Positions 42,700 through 53,129 of a DNA stretch of 64,000 nt are shown here, piece by piece. Both the position numbers and the translations under genes were made by a program. This DNA is from Halichondria panicea. Its lineage: Eukaryota > Porifera > Demospongiae > Suberitida > Halichondriidae. Under the pieces are notes generated by a model, which was given only the letters and a program-made list of their open reading frames with translations, was not told the origin of the DNA and did not search any database. Numbering within the stretch: the stretch's first letter is position 1; each line of letters begins with the position of its first letter. The stretch is from positions 1,389,002-1,453,001 of the forward strand of contig NC_087393.1 in the NCBI RefSeq assembly GCF_963675165.1. The letters run 5' to 3'.

Positions 42700-44913
42700 A
42701 TGGACAAACAAATGACAAAAGATGCAATCAAGAAACTGGACACGAAACTCGAATGTTCGATTTGCCTTGACACTTTCAAGCAACCAAAACTCTTACCATG
42801 CTATCACGTATTTTGCACGTCCCCGTGTCTGGAGAAACTAGCAACCAAGGATGGACGCTCCCTCACTTGTCCCACTTGTCGACACATCGTCCCACTGTCA
42901 GAAAGGGGAGTGGCTGGACTGCAATCAGACTTCCACATCGACCACTTGTTTGAGATACGAGATGCATTCGATAAAGCTGGCAATACTAACTGTGAGAACT
43001 GTGAAGACGAGAAAGCAACAGGGTACTGCTGTGACTGCAAGAACCTTGTGTGTGATGATTGCCAAGGTATTCATTCGAGACTGAAACTAACAAAATCCCA
43101 CAAAATCATTTCTCTTGAGAAGTTTGAGGGGACTATTCCAGTGTCCGAGAAAACTGCTTCTTATTGCCCAAAGCATCCAACAAAGACGCTATCACTAATT
43201 TGTGAAACTTGCTCTGTACTTACTTGTATCTACTGTGCACGAAGTGATCATCAAGGGCACAATTACGAACTGATCAGTGATGTTTTCCCCCACCACAAAA
43301 AAGACATAGTGCTGGCTTTAGAACCGCTCAAACAGAAGATAGGAAATGCACAGACAATTCTCCTATCAATCAATACTGCAGTCAAAGAAATTCAAAACCA
43401 AAGGGTCACCGTTGAAGCAAACATACACAGAGAGATTGACGAGCAACATCAACTGTTAGATCAGCGCAAAATAGAACTTGTAGGAGAGCTAGAGATGATG
43501 ACTCAGCAGAAACTAAAGGACCTGGCCACAAAGAAGGACCAGGTGGAGCTGAGCAAGGCGAACATTGTTGGTTGTCTAGACAACACAAGTAGTGTCCTTG
43601 AAACAGGCCCTAAGGGTGAAGTTCTCACAAAGAAGGAAACCCTCTTACGTCAAATCGAAGAAGCAGTTACTGATTATCTCCCAGAGGTGATTGTAGAGAC
43701 AAGAGCTGATATCGAACTGGTCACTGATGGAAAGGAAAAGTGTCAACAAAACTGTCGAGAGTTTCTGGAAATTCGAAAAGGAGGACCTGTAAGTCTCAAA
43801 AACTGTCGTATCTCAGAAGGGGTAAAAAATCCCATGTACATAGTGACTGGAGAAGAACAAACGATAGTATTTCAAGCCAAAAATGAACAAAATGAAATAT
43901 TTGAAGGCAAGCTCCGACTTGAAGCCAATGTTATACACTCTGACACCCAAAACGAGCCAGTTAACAGACACGAAATAATCAAGCAACAAAATGGACAGTA
44001 TTATATTATTTATCGACCTGTGAAAAGAGGGAAGCATATGCTATATCTTACTGTCAACGGGCACCAATTTCAAGACAAACCCTTTCCAATTGTAGTTCTT
44101 CCCTCATCCAAACAAGTCCAGGTTGTGAGAAAATTAGACAAAGTGAGAGGAGTAGCTATCAACAGCACGGGAGAGATGATCGTTGTGAATAAAAATGGAA
44201 CTCAAATATCTGTGCTGAAACCGACTGGAGAGAAAATACGTACATTCGGTACACAAGGTATAGAGAATGGACAACTATCAAATGCATACGGAGTAACTGT
44301 CGATAAACATGACAACATTTATGTGTCTGATTATGGAAATAATCGTATTCAGAAGTTTAAACGAGGAGGGCAGTTTGTGAAAGCAGTTGGAAACACAGGA
44401 AATCAAGCATTGGAATTTCAATCGGCTGTTGACATATGCTATAACCACGTAGATAACAATCTGTATGTTGTTGATCAAAACAACCACCGAATACAAGTGT
44501 TGTCAACGGAGCTGCAATTTGTAAGCACTTTCGGAACACAAGGAGCACAATATGGGCAGCTCAAACATCCCATAAGCTGTGCTTTTGATAGTGCGAACAA
44601 CTTGTATGTGACAGAATGGGACAACAGCCGTGTACAGGTCTTCACCACAGAGGGAGAATTTCTTAGCGCATTTAGCAACAAAGCTAATAATGTAACGTTA
44701 TATCATCCACTGTCAATTGCTATAGACAGTAATGATACAGTATTTGTGAGCGAAGAAGGCAAGAAGTACGTGAATATCTTCAACACCCAAGGAGAATATA
44801 TAACAGCTATCGATATAGAAGAACAATTTGGAAATATTTACGGATTGGTGACCAACCAAAATGATCAACTCATAGTTTCAGACCGAAGCTATGGATATCT
44901 GAAAGTGTATTAG
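42700..44913 (+). CDS. NHL-TRIM protein, copy C (intact, 737 aa)
   Basis: Intact RING (C-x3-C variant, CYHVFCTSPC), B-box 1 (NCENCEDEKATGYCCDCKNL), B-box 2 (YCPKHPTKTLSLICETCSVL), coiled coil with REIDEQHQLLDQRK, filamin-type Ig ending FQDKPFPIVVLPSS, and NHL repeats such as DNIYVSDYGNNRIQKF. I take the ATG at 42700 (MDKQMTKDAIKKLD), which aligns with the starts of all other copies. The frame is open upstream to 42577, but that part crosses an acceptor-like CACAG and is unlikely to be coding. It forms a subgroup with copy D and differs strongly from A/E in B-boxes and NHL, while the RING-coding DNA is almost the same. Predicted E3 ligase; target unknown. An AATAAA near 45060 could be its poly(A) signal. 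Confidence 0.93.
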   Translation: MDKQMTKDAIKKLDTKLECSICLDTFKQPKLLPCYHVFCTSPCLEKLATKDGRSLTCPTCRHIVPLSERGVAGLQSDFHIDHLFEIRDAFDKAGNTNCENCEDEKATGYCCDCKNLVCDDCQGIHSRLKLTKSHKIISLEKFEGTIPVSEKTASYCPKHPTKTLSLICETCSVLTCIYCARSDHQGHNYELISDVFPHHKKDIVLALEPLKQKIGNAQTILLSINTAVKEIQNQRVTVEANIHREIDEQHQLLDQRKIELVGELEMMTQQKLKDLATKKDQVELSKANIVGCLDNTSSVLETGPKGEVLTKKETLLRQIEEAVTDYLPEVIVETRADIELVTDGKEKCQQNCREFLEIRKGGPVSLKNCRISEGVKNPMYIVTGEEQTIVFQAKNEQNEIFEGKLRLEANVIHSDTQNEPVNRHEIIKQQNGQYYIIYRPVKRGKHMLYLTVNGHQFQDKPFPIVVLPSSKQVQVVRKLDKVRGVAINSTGEMIVVNKNGTQISVLKPTGEKIRTFGTQGIENGQLSNAYGVTVDKHDNIYVSDYGNNRIQKFKRGGQFVKAVGNTGNQALEFQSAVDICYNHVDNNLYVVDQNNHRIQVLSTELQFVSTFGTQGAQYGQLKHPISCAFDSANNLYVTEWDNSRVQVFTTEGEFLSAFSNKANNVTLYHPLSIAIDSNDTVFVSEEGKKYVNIFNTQGEYITAIDIEEQFGNIYGLVTNQNDQLIVSDRSYGYLKVY

Positions 44914-45231
44914 ACAAAATGTTGTGTTTACCGATAGAATGTATATACATGGTTACATTGCAATTATGTAATCTAAGCAAAGGACATGAGTGTTTATTTT
45001 TGGGCAGCAGTATTATAATTATCTGATCTGTACGTACATGTTTGTACAGTGCATATGCAATAAACAGCTGAGCATATATACGTGTATATACTGCATGGTT
45101 TATATCTATACGTATTACGTATACCTGCAGTGATCATTCACAAAATTAAGGCGAAGCAAAATAATGTACATGTAGCTATTGATGCGAACCGTAACAGCAC
45201 GTATATAAGCCTATTATAGTAACGTAAGGCC

Positions 45232-45520
45232 ACAACTATAGCCTCAATTCCAGGCCGCTCTCAGTTGAGAAAGACGGCCTGGTATACACTGTCTGCGCAT
45301 GCGTCAGTTGCCCCAAGATTCTTGAGATATCAGTCAGTACATTGTATATTTTACAATGATGTCATTGCACAAATCACAGCAGAATAACACAGCTACTTAC
45401 AACATTTACGACCTAGACTAGTGACTAGTGTGAGAGGGGCTGGGATCGAGGCTAGGCCACAACTAGCCTCGATTCCAGGCCGATTAAAATACGTCGGCCT
45501 TGAATCGAGGCTAGGCCACA
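45232..45520. mobile_element. repeats of the TAGCCTCGATTCCAGGCC type
   Basis: AGCCTCAATTCCAGGCCGCT (45240) faces GGCTGGGATCGAGGCTAGG (45437), and a short foldback follows (TAGCCTCGATTCCAGGCCGA at 45464, TCGGCCTTGAATCGAGGCTA at 45495). The same end sequence occurs at 36245, 57971 and 58920. Confidence 0.6.
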
Positions 45521-45532
45521 ACAAGAGGTACC

Positions 45533-46040
45533 GTATGGGTAGAAAATTTCGAGGTGTTTTTAATTTCGCGTTTTTTGTGGGTGGCTGCAGAACACGAAAA
45601 TTAAAACCCGCGAAAGGCTTTGTTTACGCATGCGAGATAGTGAAATTTACTACCCGCGAAATTTTCCAAATATCGGTAAGACAGAATATTGAATTGCACG
45701 AAAATGTACACCCTCGAAATTCACTTTAGGTTGAGTGGGTGTTGCAATAATTATTGCAACACCCACTCAACCTAAAGTGAGTGGTGTGGTTTGCGCATGC
45801 GCATTAGGTGTGTTGCTGAAAAAACAGAATTGAGCGGCGGATGGACCAGAAACAGAACTACCGTATGGGTAGAACATTTCGAGGGTGTAAATTTTCGTGC
45901 AATTCAATATTCTGTCTTACCGGTATTTGGAAAATTTCGCAGGTAGTAAATTTCACTATCTCGCATGCGTAAACAAAGCCTTTCGCGGGTTTTAATTTTC
46001 GTGTTCTGCAGCCACCAACAAAAAACGCGAAACAATGGCT
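45533..46040. mobile_element. two inverted copies of a CCGTATGGG element around a perfect 60-bp palindrome
   Basis: The left arm includes GTGGCTGCAGAACACGAAAA and GAAATTTACTACCCGCGAAA. The right arm (about 45868-46035) carries the inverses, TTTTCGTGTTCTGCAGCCAC and TTTCGCAGGTAGTAAATTTC. Both begin TACCGTATGGGTAGAA. At 45721-45780 every base pairs with its partner, giving a 30+30 bp palindrome with no loop. The frames at 45421 and 45858 are mirror artefacts. Confidence 0.85.
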
Positions 46041-46614
46041 CAAGCTAGTGCAATGACATAATTATATAGGTGTTTGATATGGAGACAATTCTCAGTTCAA
46101 TGTTCTGGTTGCCAAAGCCTAAAATACCTCTTCCTGTATAAATTATATGTTATTTATTATTGTGTTGTAAACCGTTTTTAAAGACAAACTGTGAAAAATA
46201 AAAAAAGTGATGACACTGCAAACAGTATGTGTGGCTCAGTTGCTGTTGTCCCTCCTGGCCTCACGTAATCAGGGAAGCAACTTGACCAGAAACAGAACTA
46301 CCTCTTGTTGTGGCCTAACCACATTCCTAATCAATTTTTCACTTTACATGCAGTCCTAGAGGTAAGCAACAATAAGTGTACAGAATCCACATGCACACAT
46401 TGCATTCAGATTGCTATCCAGACAGATTATTCTGAGCAAGGAATTGTGAATGACTGAACAGATTACCGTACAGAACATCACTGATAAGCGTTTCCATGCA
46501 GTCAATCAATTAAACTACGTATGCAAACCAAAATACAGTGGAACCCCTTATTGGGGAACACCATTATACACAGAGGTGGCATTTGTTGCGTTTTTAAAGC
46601 CCTAGTAGTAGTTT

Positions 46615-46750
46615 TATTTATGAGCCGTGCTGAGAAGTCCAGAGGCCACACCCTCAACATGCACCCTGTCCTCTGAAACACACATGTATTGACAAACAGG
46701 ATGGATTTGTAGTGAGCCTCAAAATTATGTTCAGTCTTGTGGCTGCATGT
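46615..46750 (-). pseudogene. dead copy of a WDR90 exon (like 22612-22825)
   Basis: TGAGCCGTGCTGAGAAGTCC then AGAGGCCACACCCTCAACA and TGGATTTGTAGTGAGCCTCA match the live exon; the middle is deleted. It lies downstream of TRIM copy C. Confidence 0.88.
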
Positions 46751-46904
46751 TGAAACAAAAACATTTTTTTACACTCTTTTATGTGCTTCGTGCTTTTCAG
46801 GTTCAGGTGTAAAAATAATAAATGAACAATCTGTTATTATAAGCATTATGTCTACGTGTATAGTAAAACAGCGAAAGCAACATCTATATTGCTTCAACTA
46901 AGCA

Positions 46905-47040
46905 GACTAACATGATTCTAGCCAGTACTCCAGCCCATCTTCATTGACTTCTATTGTACTGACTGATGGACCTCCAGTGACAGGATGGCTATACCCCCTG
47001 GTTCGCTATGCCATATATATTATAATTATTATCTTGAGAG
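46905..47040 (-). pseudogene. chimeric WDR90 relic (two exon types fused)
   Basis: AGCCAGTACTCCAGCCCATC then TTCATTGACTTC is like the live exon at 18.15 kb. It runs straight into CCAGTGACAGGATGGCTATA CCCCCTGG, which is from the exon at 22.7 kb. The two are 4.4 kb apart in the live gene with TRIM A between them, so this relic records a deletion of a TRIM copy. Confidence 0.75.
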
Positions 47041-47394
47041 ATGGAAAATATGGTTGAAAAAAGTTGGTGGGAAAAGAGGAGCATTTAACATTAATTAACA
47101 CATGTAAAAGAGCTTCTACACGTACATGCATGTACTGCAAATTGGTGACTGTATTTTTGGAAGTGAAAAACCTTGCGAATGAGCCAAATCACAGCATAAA
47201 AATTGACTTTGCGATTTAACTGCAAGGATCGTGTGGTAAATACGGTACTACTTTATAGGTTTTGCGATTTTATTATTGCAAATTGATCAACCCTCGCAAA
47301 CTTCGCATATGTTTGATACTCGCAAAACATTCTAGTAATACGGTAGTTGCATATATGTAGTTCTCAGCACAGATAGCCACAGACACCACCCACC

Positions 47395-47520
47395 TAACTG
47401 TTCACTATAGACCTACTGTCCCAGACACTTGGTCCAGGACTGAGGTAGCACAAGACCAGACATCGATGGGTCCCATCAGACTGGCTCCAGAAGCCCTATG
47501 TTGCCCTATGGGAGAGATGA
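47395..47520 (-). pseudogene. dead copy of a WDR90 exon (like 16923-17096), shortened
   Basis: GACCTACTGTCCCAGACACT, CATCGATGGGTCCCATCAGA and GCCCTATGTTGCCCTATGG correspond to the live exon with internal deletions. It lies upstream of TRIM copy D. Confidence 0.82.
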
Positions 47521-47994
47521 TTGAATTTGTGTACATGCTTGATTCATGTTCAGGTTATATACCGTAGTTACAGCACTGCCGTAATTTAAGCGCCAACTCA
47601 GACTGTGAACGCAATTTTTTAGGTGCTAAAAAGCGCTAACGGTCAATGTACACGTTTTTAAAAGGTATGCAAAGGCAAGTCGCCTATACTTTTTGGCCTA
47701 TATAATTATAACAATTATTATGTTCATGCATTTGAGCTGTAACTACACTAGATTCACCTATGTACCACTGCACTAGCTGTAGCGCTGTAGCGCATAAGCG
47801 CCAGCTCGGATTGAACACAATTCTTGCGATTCTAAAAGCGCCACTCCAAAGTGTAGTTTACATCAACTATATCCTACCACATAAGTAAATCTAAGGTTAT
47901 TATGCTAATATTGCGTCGAGTGGAAGAATATTAATTGCATTGCCATAGAGAATCCATGTGATGTAGCATAAGAATATTAATTGCCATACTAGTA

Positions 47995-48080
47995 CTGCAG
48001 TGGTTCAGTGGTTCCAGCCAATATTATTCAGATTTCCACTGCACTGCATGACGACCATATACAGTCGGTCCCCATGTGAA
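47995..48080 (-). pseudogene. dead copy of a WDR90 exon (like 18131-18205)
   Basis: GTGGTTCCAGCCAATATTAT and TCCACTGCACTGC match the live exon, with a short duplication of GTGGTTC and insertions. Confidence 0.75.
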
Positions 48081-48380
48081 ATTGTATAACCACGACAATA
48101 TTCATTGCATTGTTTAATGTTTAATGAATAACCACAATATTTACTATAGCATCATGTGATGTAGCTTTGTCCCCACGCCCTTGAGCTATTGATTCCTATG
48201 ATTCTCTATTAATTAATAATTAAACATTAATTTATAGAAACAGATCTTCATTGTAGAGTGTGGCAGTGCTGTGAAGCTAAGAGGAACAATTCAGTGTGAG
48301 TTTCATTAGACAGAAACGATATAACCATAAGTTTTTACATGTAGATACGTAGGCGCAGGTATGTATGTACATAGTCAATA

Positions 48381-48722
48381 CCGTAAGACCTCGATTTAAG
48401 GCGACCCTCCAAATATGCGACACCCAGGAGCTTCAGCAATTTTCTGACCTCTAAAAATAGCGACAGCTTCGTTGACAATTATGTTTTAATGTCGCGTTCT
48501 AAATAGAGGTAAATCTAGCCACTCCCTAGCCTCGGTTGTAGCCCATTGGAAAATCAGTGTTTTTAAGCGGCCTAAAATCGAGGCAAATAGACTCTGTAAA
48601 GTTAGATGCGACCGTCTAAATATGTGACACCAGGACTTCAATATAATTTTTCAACCTCTAAAAGAAGCGACCTCTGGCTTCGTAATTATTAAAAAGTGTC
48701 GCTTTAAATCGAGGTATTACGG
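48381..48722. mobile_element. MITE with CCGTAAGACCTCGATTTAA ends, just before TRIM copy D
   Basis: The left end is CCGTAAGACCTCGATTTAAG and the right end is TTAAATCGAGGTATTACGG, flanked by TA on both sides. It ends 26 bp before the TRIM D ATG, between the conserved upstream block (donor at 48296) and the acceptor-like ACACAG, so it would lie in the proposed 5' intron. A decayed relative lies at 58805-59090. Confidence 0.8.
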
Positions 48723-48748
48723 TACATACATGTACATACACAGGAAGA

Positions 48749-50960
48749 ATGGCTGAACAAATGACAAAAGATGTGATTAAGAAACTGGACACAAAACTCG
48801 AATGCTCGATTTGCCTTGATACTTTCAAGCAACCGAAACTCTTGCCATGCTATCACGTATTTTGCAAGTCACCATGTCTAGAGAAACTAGTGACCAAGGA
48901 TGGACGCTCCCTCACTTGTCCCACCTGTCGACACATCGTCCCACTGTCAGAGAGGGGAGTGGCTGGACTGCAATCAGACTTTCACATCGACCACTTGTTT
49001 GAGATACGAGATGCATTTGATAAAGCTGGCAATACTAACTGTGAGAACTGTGAAGACGGGAAAGCAACAGGGTACTGCTGTGACTGCAAGAACCTTGTGT
49101 GTGATGATTGCCAAGGTATTCATTCGAAACTGAAACTAACCAAATCCCACAAAATCATTTCTCTTGAGAAGTTTGAGGGGACTATTCCAGTGTCCGAGAA
49201 AACTGCTTCTTACTGCCCAAAGCATCCAACAAAGACGCTATCACTAATCTGTGAGACTTGCTCTGTACTTTCTTGTATCTACTGTATACTAAGTGATCAT
49301 CAAGGACATAAGTGTGAACTGATCAGTGATGTTTTTCCCTATCACAAAAAAGACATATTGCTAGCTCTAGAACCGCTCGAACAGAAGATAGAAAACGCAC
49401 ATAAAATGCTTCAATCAATCGCTAACGTGGTAAAAGAAATCCGAGACCAAAGAGCCACCCTTGAAGCCAACATACACAAAGAGATTGACGAGTAACATTA
49501 ACTGTTAGATCAGCGCAGGACAGAGCTTGTGGGAGAGCTAGAAATGATGACTCAGCAGAAACTAAAGGACCTGGCCACAAAGAGGGACCAGGTGGAGCTG
49601 AGCAAGGCGAACATTGTTGGCTGTCTGGAAAACACAAGTAGTGTCCTTGAAACAGGCCCTGAGGGTGAAGTGCTCACAAAGAAAGAAACTCTCTTACGAC
49701 AAATCGAAGAAGCAGTTACTGATTATCTCCCAGAGGTGATTACAGACACTAGAGCCGATATCGAACTGGTCACTGATGGAAAGAACGAATGTCAACAAAA
49801 CTGTAGAGAGTTTTTGGAAATTCGAAAAGGAGGACCTGTAAGTCTCAAAAACTGTCGTATCTCAGAAGGGGTAAAAAATCCCATGTACATAGTGACTGGA
49901 GAAGAACAAACGATAGTATTTCAAGCCAAAAAGGAACAAAACGGAATATTTGAAGGCAAGCTCAAACTTGAAGCCAATCTTATACACTCCGACACCCGAA
50001 ACGAGCCAGTTAACACACACAAAATAATCAAGCAACGAAATGGACAGTATAATATTATTTATCGACCCATAAAAAGAGGGAAACATATGCTGCATATCAC
50101 TGTCAACGGGCACCAATTTCAAGACAAACCCTTTCCAATTGTAGTTCTTCCCTCATCCAAACAAGTCCAGGTTGTGAGAAAATTAGACAAAGTGAGAGGA
50201 GTAGCTATCAACAGCACGGGAGAGATGATTGTTGTGAATAAAAATGGAACCTCAAATATCTGTGCTGAAACCAACTGGAGAGAAAATACGTACATTCGGT
50301 ACACGTATAGAGAATGGACAACTATCAGATGCATACGGAGTAACTGTCGATAAACATGACAACATTTATGTGTCTGATTATGGAAATAATCGTATTCAGA
50401 AGTTTAAACGAGGAGGGCAGTTTGTGAAAGCAGTTGGAAACACAGGGAATCAAGCATTGGAATTTCAATCGGCTGTTGACATATGCTATAACCACGTAGA
50501 TAACAATCTGTATGTTGCTGATCAAGGCAACCACAGAATACAAGTGTTGTCAACAGAGCTGGAATTTATAAGGGCTTTCGGAACACAAGGAGAACAAAAT
50601 GGACAATTTACAAATCCCGCAGGTTGTGCTTTTGATAGTGCGAACAACTTGTATGTGACAGACTGGGGCAACAGCCGTGTACAGGTCTTTACAACAGAGG
50701 GAGAATTTCTTAGCGCATTTAGCAACAAAGCTAATGATGAAACGTTATATCATCCACTGTCAATTGCTATAGACAGTAATGATACAGTATTTGTGAGCGA
50801 AGAAGGCAAGAAGTACGTGAATATCTTCAATACCCAAGGAGAATATATAACAGCTATCGATATAGAAGAACGATTTGAAGATATTTACGGATTGGTGACC
50901 GACCACAATGATCAACTTATAGTTTCAGATCGAAATTATGGATATCTGAAAGTATACTAG
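48749..50960 (+). pseudogene. NHL-TRIM, copy D (one stop codon and one frameshift, otherwise near-identical to C)
   Basis: RING and both B-boxes are intact, then a TAA at 49493 falls where copy C has CAA (in ...EIDEQ). The frame reopens and continues through the coiled coil and filamin domain. One extra C near 50250 shifts it again in the first NHL repeat, after which NHL repeats run in the new frame to a stop at 50960. The rest of the sequence stays very close to copy C, so the damage is recent. A 248-aa RING-B-box protein could still be made from 48749-49495 and might act as a dominant fragment; that is speculation. A sequencing error at one site cannot be excluded, but two are less likely. 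Confidence 0.88.
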
Positions 50961-51469
50961 ACTAGACAAACTGTTGTTGTGTGATGTAATAATAATTGTA
51001 CAGAAAAGAAAAGAAACCATTTGGGGTAGCCAAAGTCAATGTTGCACGTATGAATGCAAACCAAAATAACAGTGGAACTCCTATACAAAAGACATGCATG
51101 CATGCATAGGGGAATAAAATTGTGTCCATTACACATGCAGAGGTGCATGCATGTCCTTTATTGAGGGGTGTTTTTATTATATTCATTTGATATCTGAGAA
51201 CCTCGCATGCATGTGTACCCCAAAATGGCGGCTATCAAAACGTGACGTCAGAACTACATGCACCCACTGCATGCAATAAGTCTTGGATTTTTCTTCAAGG
51301 CTTTAGGGTGGCCGTTAAAAAGGGTCCCACTACAGATACAAATCATGCTCTAAGCTCACGAAAAAGAGAAAATAACTTTCTATATGTTATCTAGATCTAC
51401 TGTGATAAAAAAATAATGGTGTGTGCACCTTGAACATAGTGCACCAAAGAAACACCACCCACCTACCTG

Positions 51470-51655
51470 TTAGACCTGATATCCCAGATGGTGTGGTCCA
51501 GGGAGCACAAGACTAGACAGACCTCAGTCACCTCACTTCCCGTGACACTCATATACCCGGCCTCTCGATGGGACCTTATCAGAATGGAGTAGCGCTGCTT
51601 CTACTGTCATTGACATCTAGGAGCCCTATGTTGCCTTGTATGGGAAAGCATGTAT
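51470..51655 (-). pseudogene. dead copy of a WDR90 exon (like 16923-17096)
   Basis: GGTGTGGTCCAGGGAGCACA then AGACTAGACAGACCTCAGTC and GAGCCCTATGTTGCCTTGTA match the live exon; a few indels break the frame. It lies between TRIM copies D and E. Confidence 0.9.
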
Positions 51656-51781
51656 AATTCATTCAGGTCAGTGTTCAGATATAATGAAAATATACGAGGT
51701 TATTATGAGGTTCCTGATATTGCGCCTCTGAGTGCAAAAGCCCGGAGACGAAGGAAATAACAATTGGCAAAATTACTTACA

Positions 51782-51862
51782 GTGTTCCAGCCAGTATTCT
51801 GAGCCCGAGCTCTTCTTCACTGATTTTTCTACTACCGACTGATCCATCGCGTTCTGTGTGTG
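51782..51862 (-). pseudogene. dead copy of a WDR90 exon (like 18131-18205)
   Basis: TTCCAGCCAGTATTCTGAGC and GACTGATCCATCGCGTTCTG match the live exon and its GT-rich edge. Confidence 0.82.
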
Positions 51863-51879
51863 GGTGAATCATGTATCAA

Positions 51880-52025
51880 GAGTGTCCGAGAAAACTGCTT
51901 TTTACTGCCCAAAGCATCCAAAAAAGACGTTATCACTAATTTGTAAGACTTTGTTCTGTACTTACTTGTATCTACTGTATACTAAGTGATCATCAAGGAC
52001 TGAAGTGCGAACTGATCAGTGACTA
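51880..52025 (+). pseudogene. B-box 2 fragment of a C/D-type TRIM
   Basis: GTGTCCGAGAAAACTGCTTT then TTACTGCCCAAAGCATCCAA and AGTGATCATCAAGGACTGAA match copy D around 49190-49330. Only about 145 bp remain, wedged between two WDR90 exon relics. It suggests one more duplication followed by deletion. Confidence 0.88.
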
Positions 52026-52107
52026 TAACACCCTCTTTCCTAGGCCAATTTAATATAGAGCAGTGTTTATACGGCTTGGGAATGAGGCTAATGGTAATAT
52101 AGCTACT

Positions 52108-52195
52108 AGCTCAGTGGTTGCATACTGTACTGCAGTAGTTCCAAGTATTCTGACCCATTTTCACTGACATCCACTGCACAGGCCAGTCCATCATG

Positions 52196-52200
<5 letters not shown>
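52108..52200 (-). pseudogene. dead copy of a WDR90 exon (like 18131-18205), second in this block
   Basis: AGTATTCTGACCCATTTTCA and CAGGCCAGTCCATCATGTTC match the live exon. It runs into a TG tract exactly where the live intron has GTGTGTGTG. Confidence 0.85.

Positions 52201-52271
<71 letters not shown>
52199..52271. repeat. TG microsatellite, about 36 units
   Basis: A nearly pure TG run, an expanded form of the short GT run next to the live WDR90 exon at 18.2 kb. It creates false His-Thr and Cys-Val frames. Confidence 0.95.
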
Positions 52272-52273
<2 letters not shown>

Positions 52274-52621
52274 GTGGATGGATGTGTGTATTAAGTGTGT
52301 ATATAGGTGGATGGATGTAAACAGAGTAAGAGTGGGTAGTGACACAACAATATTCATTACCTATCTCAACCACATTCGATATTCATAGCAGTATCACATG
52401 ACATTCATGGCAAATCACAACTCTTGGAAATCAGAATCTGCTTGGAAATATACTATATAGTGGACAGAGACTGAGTGAGTCATGATAGAGTCTACAACTG
52501 TATACCCTAAATTGTAGAGTGTATTGTAAAGCTAAGAGAAACTTTTAATGTGAGTTAACATTTTGATACTAAATAACATCAGGAGCGCATGAATACATGA
52601 ATTGATCATAATTATGCCAAA

Positions 52622-52735
52622 AAGGGTTTTGCACTAGTCTCATGAATCAGCCGCCCTTAACCTTCTATGGGATAGGAGTCCTCTCCCATGGAAGGGTGGC
52701 TGATTCATGAGACAAGGGTTTCGCATGACATTTTC
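52622..52735. mobile_element. small foldback element
   Basis: CTAGTCTCATGAATCAGCCG near 52632 faces GGCTGATTCATGAGACAAGG near 52689, with a short unpaired centre. Confidence 0.7.
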
Positions 52736-52783
52736 TGGCTATAATTATACATGTATAGACTATAGCCTCGTTCCCAGGCCTTA

Positions 52784-53122
52784 TGCACCTATCAATTTCA
52801 GTCCCTACTACCCCCATGCGGGGGGGGGGATGTCAGGGTTTAGTGGGATTTGATTTGCAATTAACCTGGGGGACTGGTTGAAATCAAATACCCACTTCCC
52901 CTCTCATACCACCCCCACTTAACAACCCCGGGATTTGATACACACGTGCATGCATCATGTGCTACATTTTTCTGGATATTACTATTACAAGTTTGTATAT
53001 TGAGGAAGTCAAATTCCCCACCATATCCCGCACCTCAGTGTTACTTGCTGAATTATAACCCCATTATGTCCCCACTATGTCCTGCGGGGGGGGGGTAGTG
53101 GGGACTGACATTGATAGGTGCA
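52784..53122. mobile_element. MITE with TGCACCTATCA ends and TTA target duplication (Harbinger-like)
   Basis: The left end is TGCACCTATCAATTTCAGTC and the right end is GACTGACATTGATAGGTGCA. TTA flanks both sides (52781-52783 and 53123-53125). A 3-bp TTA duplication is typical of PIF/Harbinger elements. No transposase. Confidence 0.75.
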
Positions 53123-53129
53123 TTACTTT

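Noticed and set aside
45421-46043. Two frames sharing a FAFFVGGCRTRKLKPAKGF-like product on opposite strands
   Set aside because: They are the two inverted arms of one MITE, so the similarity is structural and not a protein family.
48749-49495. TRIM copy D as a true short RING-B-box gene
   Set aside because: The downstream coiled coil, filamin and NHL sequence is still nearly that of copy C, so a recent nonsense change is the simpler reading.
52106-52388. His-Thr and Cys-Val frames
   Set aside because: They come from the TG tract next to a WDR90 exon relic.
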